NCBI GenBank assembly: GCA_021234155.1
Contig: JAJEKV010000004.1
Location: 18,845,310-18,909,309 of the forward strand
From: Isoetes taiwanensis
Lineage: Eukaryota > Streptophyta > Lycopodiopsida > Isoetales > Isoetaceae
Direction: 5' to 3'
DNA: 64,000 nt
The translations under genes were made by a program, and so were the position numbers. Shown here piece after piece: positions 58,728-64,000 of this stretch. The notes below the pieces were generated by a model. The model was not told the origin of the DNA. It saw only the letters and a list, made by a program, of their open reading frames with translations, and ran no database searches. How positions within the stretch are numbered: position 1 is the stretch's first letter; each line of letters starts with the position of its first letter.

Positions 58728-59106
58728 CATCCAATCACACAAAGAAGCATATAAAGGTCTCATCATTGAGACAAGCAATACCTTTCTCGACTCGCGAGTC
58801 GAGAAAGGCCCTTGAAAGTCAATGTACAACCATTTTAATTACAGAATATGGTTGCAACCAATCATACAAACAAGCATACGAATAGTCTCATCCTTGTGAC
58901 AAGTAGTGCTTTTCTTGACTCGCGAGTCGAGAAAAGCCCTGGAAAGTCAATGTACAGCTATTTTCATTACAGAATATAGCTGCATTCAATCACACAAAGA
59001 AGCATACAAATGATCTCATCATTGGGACAAGCATTGCCTTTCTCGACTTGCGAGTCGAGAAAGACCGTGAAAACTCAATATACAAGTATTTTCATTACAA
59101 AATATA
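58728..59106. repeat. Three ~126-bp tandem units, each with one palindrome
   Basis: Each unit contains CAATCACACAAAGAAGCATA (or a near variant), a GTCTCATCATTG-like segment, the palindrome (58785-58804, 58913-58932, 59041-59060), then AAAGTCAATGTACA and ATTACAGAATAT. The arms vary together: CCTTTCTC/GAGAAAGG in unit 1, CTTTTCTT/GAGAAAAG in unit 2. On the minus strand each unit includes a copy of the acceptor-like ATTGAATGCAGCTAT. Confidence 0.9.
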
Positions 59107-59166
59107 GTACAATTGTTCACGTGTCTTTCAAAACTTCACAAAACCTTTTTTATCTGAAAATAGAGG

Positions 59167-60024
59167 TCACTCTTCTTGATCACCATAATATTTCCCATCC
59201 ATAGCCCTCATGATCGTGCTGCTCTCTGGATCGACCTGCTTGAGGTTCGGATAGTCCCTAATCACATCGGCCACAAGAATGGAAAACAGAATTCCGACAA
59301 CACCGGAACGAGATTGAAAGACAACCACCTATCCGTTTCATGCTCTTCTGATCGATAACTCTTTGCAATGATTGTATTGCACGAGTTATGATAGCACTTG
59401 TAGGCGGAGTTGTCTATGATCAGCGTGTTGTGTTTGTTAAAATCTTGGTATGCTTCATAAACCTTTTCTAGCCTTTTCACCATAATAGGCTTTCCCTTTG
59501 TGATGGCCGGATCGAGGTCTGACATATGCTCGACCCTTTCATTTCCCCAAACAAACTTGAATTTCAAAACTGGCAGGCCGAGAACATCAAGGACATTGAC
59601 AACATTTTTCTTTGCCATACAAGACCATATGGCCACTTCGAATCCCCGTTCTAGGCACCATTCAATAATCTCCTTTGCTCTAGACCGAGGATAAACGATC
59701 TTAGACCCTGCTTTTGTGGGCTTCTGTGAGGTGTTAAGCTTAGGGACGTCACCATCATGGTATACTGCAGCCAAGACTCCATTGACGTAAAAAATTACAA
59801 GTTTGGTGGCCCCCTCTGGATCCCAATTCTCGTTTGGCTCTGACCAGATTTCTTCTTGATTGGGATCCATATGCGGGATCATTATTCTTTTAGGCCCTTT
59901 CTTGATGGTCCCACTATCTTCTACTGGACTGCCTTTTTTGGATGCAGTGTCCTCTTGTGGAATTGAATCCCTAGCAGATGATTGTGATAGCGACAATGAT
60001 CCAAATTGATTGCGCTCAATGTCC
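59167..60024 (-). pseudogene. FCP1/NIF-like phosphatase region
   Basis: Contains KLVIFYVNGVLAAVYHDG, ERGFEVAIWSCMAKKNVVNV and NKHNTLIIDNSAYKCYHN in the spacing of the plant-type FCP1 (CTD-phosphatase-like, HAD superfamily) domain, about 180 residues. The catalytic nucleophile normally found in the DVNG/DLNG motif is replaced: the motif reads YVNG. The later DDS motif reads DNS. Catalysis by the usual aspartyl-phosphate route therefore looks lost and a binding role is more likely. A frameshift after SEEHETD near 59320 precedes GILFSILVADVIRDYPNL. A Ser/Lys-rich linker comes before the domain. Confidence 0.75.
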
Positions 60025-60060
60025 CTGGAATGACGAAAGCCGTCAGTTACGAAAGGAGGT

Positions 60061-60080
60061 TCTCGACTCACGAGTCGAGA
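60061..60080. repeat. Single palindrome in the intron before the FCP1-like exon
   Basis: TCTCGACTCACGAGTCGAGA, one central mismatch from the perfect palindrome, lies inside the 60132-60025 intron. Confidence 0.9.
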
Positions 60081-60132
60081 AAGGAAAAAGTTAAAGGTTT
60101 GGAGAAACCCTCGGAAAGTAAAGTAAACTCAC

Positions 60133-61280
60133 CTCAATCTCGGATTCTCCATTATTTGTTCCGCTGCGAGTTCATCTAAACCTTGGACATCTCCCTCGTC
60201 TTTATCTCCCTGGCTGTCATCTTTGTCTCCGTCATCTTCGTCCTTACCACTTCCAACAGTCTTCCTGTTTTGAAAATGGTCATGAAGTAGGTCCAGGTAT
60301 GAGCGAATGGTCTCAACCATGTCCTTGTTCCCAACCACAGATATTGGTTTCATTCCATAGTGCGTAGCCCCCTGAGAGAACATGCCATTCATATACCACT
60401 CGCATACAATCTGATCTCCCTCGACCAAGTTGGTTATGAAGTACTTGATAACTCTCGGCCGGATAGGAATTCTATGTATTGGACCTATCGCACCATCAGT
60501 GCTGACTTTGTCAATCAATGGTACATCCTCCATAAACCTGCTGCCCTTCCAGGGTTCCATATGCTCCTGAGAAATCAAGAACTTATCGACGTAGTGGTGC
60601 TCGCTTGACCACCACTTGTCCAAATCTGCATTCGACCTTGAAACCAGAACCAAAACTATGTTGGCAAAACTTGGTGCCTTTGGCAGGCCAAGTCTACATT
60701 CATGTTCCAGCTCGTATTTGGAATACAAGACCTTGTTGCTGAAATTAATATCCGCAGTCCACTGTGACACAGCAGTTGTCTGATTGCCCGGCATGTAAAA
60801 GACAAGGAAACTGAAAGTATCTAGCTCGGTCATGTCCAGACACGTCTTATACCACTTCTCAATGTCAGCTTTTTTATAAAATAGGGTAGGGTCTTCGATC
60901 ATATTCATGGCAAATAGTACCACAAGCCCAGCTGCCAGTTCTAGACCACCGAAGCCCTTGTGACCCAAGGTTACCAAGAAGGGAGGGGAGCTATCGTCTG
61001 TCTTAAATGGCACCATCCTGAATCCAAGCTTCCGCTTCAGAAGTGCCATAGGACGTTCAAGAATGGGGGCGGTTTTGACGTTACATTTAAGCTTCGTATT
61101 GATATAGGGTTAATATAGCCGGTTCAACTCCTTCATGTCATCCTCATCAATCGTCGCCTTCTCCTTATAGTAATCAAAATCATGGCATGCATTGGATGCA
61201 ACATTGCAGATATCTGTGATGCCTTCTTCCAACGCACGCCCTCTCTTCAAGACTGTGGCATAATCCTTTGCGTCCTGCAT
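60133..61280 (-). pseudogene. Methyltransferase-like region
   Basis: A segment from near 61278 (MQDAKDYATVLKRGRALEEG) continues through a TAA near 61111 into a 306-codon frame. The strongest resemblance is FITNLVEGDQIVCEWYMNG, then FSQGATHYGMKPISVVGNKD and MVETIRSYLDLL, near 60425-60290. The pattern looks like the C-terminal motifs X-I of beta-class N6/N4 DNA methyltransferases (a helix, GD, a hydrophobic strand, a Gly-containing loop, then a second strand ending in an acidic residue). The expected DPPY/SPPY motif is not visible, so activity cannot be claimed. An acidic Asp/Glu/Lys tail follows before the splice donor. Confidence 0.4.
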
Positions 61281-61294
61281 TTTTGAACTCCTAG

Positions 61295-61654
61295 TCTTCC
61301 TTAGCAGGATTATCCCATCCAGGATTTTGCCCTGTAGGTCGAGCGTTTATTTGTCTGTCAAGCCCTGTATCCTTTTCATGAACTGCTTGAGTCCATTTTA
61401 CCCAGACCACCTCACTGCTGAGAATGAGGTCATATTGGTCAGATAAAGATTTCCTGCCCTTTCTTGGTGTTGTCTTCTTTTTCTCACTTTCATCATCCCC
61501 CTCATCATCTTCCTGGCCTTCCAGAAGAACATATCTGCATAGTTTCTCGAAGGTCTTCCACTTGTCTGAGGGAGCCCTGTTTCCCTTAGGCCGCTGAGGA
61601 CAATCCAATGCCTTCCACTGTTGCCGAGCGTGTATGATCTGGTCAGGATACGGG
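61295..61654 (-). pseudogene. Acidic linker exon of locus 3
   Basis: Starts after the acceptor TTTATTGCAG at 61654 and reads PYPDQIIHARQQWKALDCPQ, KWKTFEKLCRYVLLEGQEDD, an acidic/Lys run and VVWVKWTQAVHEKD. No known domain. A frameshift near 61290 leads into the methyltransferase-like region. The same exon begins locus 2 at 44832 but is cut off there. Confidence 0.55.
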
Positions 61655-61722
61655 CTGCAATGAATAAATGAAACTATGTCAGAACATACATGGGAGCAGA
61701 ACATACAGAGGGTTTGGGGCTA

Positions 61723-62377
61723 TCTCGACTCGTAAGTCGAGAAAGTCCCCTTTTACAAGGAAGCCCCATTACAAAAAAGCATACCATCTGTAAAGCAGGA
61801 AGTTATAAATTCTGGGCATTCTCGACTCGTCCGTCGAGAATACCCAGAGAAAGACTAAAAAAAGAGGGTGCGGGACCCTTCTCAACTCGCGAGTCGAGAA
61901 GGGCCTCAAGTGGATTGAGGCATCTGTATAGCAGTAAATTCCAAATTATGGATATTCTCGACTCACGAGTCGAGAATACCTAGAGGAAGACAGAAAACAG
62001 AGGATGCGGGGCCTTTCTCGACTCGCGAGTCGAGAAAGTCCTCAAGTAGAGGGAGGCCTCTATATAGCAGTAAATTACAAATTCTGGGTATTCTCGACTC
62101 GCAAGTCGAGAATACCAAAAGGAAGACAGAAAATAGAGGATGTAGGGTCTTTCTCGACTCGTGAGTCGAGAAGGTCCTCAAGTAGAAGGAGGCTTCTATA
62201 TAGCAGTAAATTACAAATTCTGGGTATTCTCGCGAGTCGAGAACACCCAAAGGAAGACAGAAAACCGAGGATGTGGGGTCTTTCTCGACTCGCGAGTCGA
62301 GAAAGTCCTCAAGTAGAAGGAGGCCTCTATATACCAGTAAATTACAAATTCCGGTATTCTTGACTCGCGAGTCGAGA
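61723..62377. repeat. Palindrome array B (intronic, ten copies)
   Basis: Copies of the TCTCGACTCGCGAGTCGAGA core start at 61723, 61820, 61880, 61956, 62016, 62092, 62152, 62226 (centre-deleted), 62283 and 62358. The order and spacing match array A. Two palindrome types alternate, and their outer arms pair with themselves (ATTCTC/GAGAAT and CTTTCTC/GAGAAAG). The whole array lies between the ParB-like exon and the acidic linker exon. Confidence 0.93.
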
Positions 62378-62409
62378 ATCGCCCTGGTGCAAGGACAGTA
62401 ATATATCTT

Positions 62410-63290
62410 ATGTAGCTGGCACTTGTTGCTATTGTATTCTGACAGTGGCTAATGCTGGCGAGCTCGGTGGGTGGTGTGCCCGCTGAGAGAACTCTGCACT
62501 CTCGTTTGGAGTACCGATCCTTAATCCTCTGTGGGACCTCCTTTTCTGTCTACAACACTTGTGCTGCCCTCACTGAATGCTGACCATCCACAACCTAGAA
62601 TCTTACATCTTTGCCCCTCAGGTCTTCCTCAGTGCTCCACCTGAACAACTCATCAGTAGCTTTGCTGAATGGTATAATGTCCGCAGGCATTGGATCCGCA
62701 ACAGGATGATGCACCATGAGGTTCAGAATCTCTAGCATATGAGCTGTATTAAATTCCCTGTGGTTGAAGAGGACTGCATCGCCAGTGCAAACCTTCAACC
62801 ATCTTATGTCCAACAGCAACTTGTGGCCAATCCCCAGTGGATAAAACTGCGCAAGGTGCTCCATCTTTTGGGCACCCGTCTGCGACTTTTTTATCTGGTC
62901 ATCTGGATCCAAGAACTGAGAGTCAACCATTTCGTCATCCTCTGCATCTGAATCATCTGGATTGCTTTTAGTTTTCACATTTGCACTCTTCTCAAGAGCT
63001 TTCTCCTTCTCAACAGCATCCTTCGTAACTGTAGAGTGTTTTAAAGTCTTAAGCACGTTGGATGTGAAGTTCCCTATGTTAAAAAGCTTCTCTCTCACCC
63101 TGGAAATCTCCATTTCGAGCTCCCTTGATGTGAGCGTTCCGGCCTCCTTCATCCCTTCCAAATCCTTCCAGCCCAAGTTTCGGCAATTTAGAGGCGCAGG
63201 CCTTTTGTCAGTCCCCTTGGACTTGCTCATTGATGTGGAAGAATAATTGGAGACATACAATTTCTTGGTGTGGTAAAATTTACCCTTCAA
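62410..63290 (-). pseudogene. ParB-like region of locus 3
   Basis: The frame begins KGKFYHTKKLYVSNYSS, has an acidic stretch (DDSDAEDDEMVDSQFLDPDD) and then LLLDIRWLKVCTGDAVLFNH, LMVHHPVADPMPADIIPF and, across a TAG, VVDGQHSVRAAQVL. The order (a position-specifying hydrophobic segment, a DP pair, then VVDGxHRxxAA) is that of the ParB/sulfiredoxin-fold nucleotidase-nuclease family. A second TAG follows AAQVL, then EKEVPQRIKDRYSKRECRVL. No helix-turn-helix DNA-binding domain of bacterial ParB is recognised. The TAGs are at 62604-62602 and near 62559. Locus 2 has TGG at the first site. Confidence 0.6.
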
Positions 63291-63534
63291 GCAACTACAT
63301 ACAAAGTAAGATGTTTTGAATATGGGGCAGCAACGGAGAGGACCACACCGACTTTCTTATATTTGTCGCTGGAACTTTTTTTATCCCTTTGCCAAAGAAA
63401 AAGATCTTTCTCCTTCCCACATGATGTCACTTCGACATACCACCAGCAATCCGCAGCGGTTTCCAGCAGCTCTATCTCCACTCCTTCGAGGACGAAGAAT
63501 GGAGTTCTACCAGTGACGACGAGTGTCTCTGCCA

Positions 63535-63682
63535 TAAATGCTGCAAGGCTAAAATATCGTCAGAACAGGTAGATGAATCGTATCAAAATTGAGAGCTTAC
63601 TGGGAGGCATGCTCTTTCTTTTCTTCGTTCCACTGGAACCCGGCTCTGATCTGACGCCCCGCTTCTTCGTTGGAGTCGTCAT
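63535..63682 (-). promoter_or_regulatory. Start region of locus 3 with nuclear-signal-like N-terminus
   Basis: The ATG at 63682 was chosen because exon 63682-63601 then joins the exon at 63540 in phase (MPP|T-F-MAETLVV) over a GT/AG intron. It yields a basic N-terminus with KKR and KKRK clusters, suggesting a nuclear protein. Alternative upstream ATGs do not keep the frame. Confidence 0.5.
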
Positions 63683-64000
63683 GTCTTGATCTCGGCGCTG
63701 TCTCTTGCTGCTCGAGCTCACTTCTAAACTTAGTCTCTTCCGGGACTTTGTGATTTTGGGACTGCATGTAAAAGACAGGTACCTGTGTGTTCATAATTTT
63801 GAAATTAAGGACACAATCATTCAAAGGACATACAATCATTCAAGGGAAAAAAGCGGGCTATTCGCACCTAGAAGAGTTAAGTTTCCTTTAAATACTATAC
63901 TTACGCAAAACATATTTATACCAACACAGTCCCATTAACAATTTTTTTAACTAACTACACAACATGGATTGTTGTTCAAGTTGTGATAACCGAAATGTCT

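Larger units (their letters stand above)
59167..63682 (-). pseudogene. ParB-like / methyltransferase-like / FCP1-like multidomain gene, locus 3
   Basis: Minus-strand order from ATG at 63682 is: a basic N-terminus (MTTPTKKRGVRSEPGSSG plus a KKRK cluster; exon 63682-63601), an exon from 63540 (MAETLVVTGRTPFF), a ParB-like region, a palindrome-filled intron, an acidic linker exon from 61654, a methyltransferase-like region ending at a donor after 60133, a second palindrome-bearing intron, and an FCP1-like phosphatase region from 60024 to a stop at 59169-59167. The 60133/60024 junction closes in phase. Lesions include TAG twice in the ParB-like part, TAA at about 61112-61110 and four frame changes. 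Some may be assembly errors, since locus 2 shares only part of them. I know of no described protein with this combination. Confidence 0.6.

Noticed and set aside
62595-62610. Stops in the ParB-like region as sites of fern-type U-to-C RNA editing
   Set aside because: Such editing is organellar; this DNA is nuclear by its introns and transposons. Also, locus 2 encodes Trp at the first site in the genome.
1-64000. tRNA, rRNA or snRNA genes
   Set aside because: No cloverleaf-like sequence with A and B boxes or conserved rRNA/snRNA core was recognised on inspection, though a covariance search was not possible.

Overview
The window is nuclear DNA of a land plant. Two recognisable host genes have canonical plant introns: a complete GDPD4-type glycerophosphodiester phosphodiesterase and the C-terminal exons of a mitochondrial-type peroxiredoxin IIF. 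PILS, SCAR, plastid pyruvate dehydrogenase E1-beta and PPR fragments are also present. The high repeat load and a DIRS-type retrotransposon suggest a large-genome non-seed plant (fern or lycophyte), but the species is not identifiable from sequence alone. Most of the 64 kb is layered transposon debris.

Layout. 2.0-5.0 kb: 5'-truncated LINE (family N). 5.3-7.9 kb (minus): intact 9-exon GDPD gene. 8.5-9.4 kb (plus): peroxiredoxin IIF exons. 9.4-10.7 kb: poly(A)-ended insertion. 10.7-18.9 kb: inverted (A) and direct (B) duplications of about 1.2-1.3 kb. 18.9-29.2 kb: L1-like LINE (family L), split in its C-terminal zinc-finger region by a 4.8 kb family-N LINE with a 6-bp target duplication. 29.9-30.6 kb: PPR remnant. 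32.5-41.7 kb (minus): decayed PILS gene with a 6.7 kb DIRS-like tyrosine-recombinase retrotransposon in one intron. 43-47 kb and 58-64 kb: three related loci for a protein with a ParB-like region, a methyltransferase-like region and an FCP1-like phosphatase region, with introns full of a 20-bp perfect palindrome. 49.3-57.4 kb: Ty3/gypsy remnant between LTR-like repeats, the right one split by a 3.9 kb Helitron carrying pieces of three host genes.

Most notable are the ParB/MTase-like/FCP1-like family with its intronic palindrome arrays; the DIRS element with split terminal repeats; and the Helitron, whose empty site is visible in the other LTR copy. Near-identical repeat copies differ mostly by small indels and swaps at CG/CNG motifs. 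Many apparent frameshifts here may therefore be consensus errors at methylated sites rather than biology. All family assignments come from reading motifs by eye; no searches were run.
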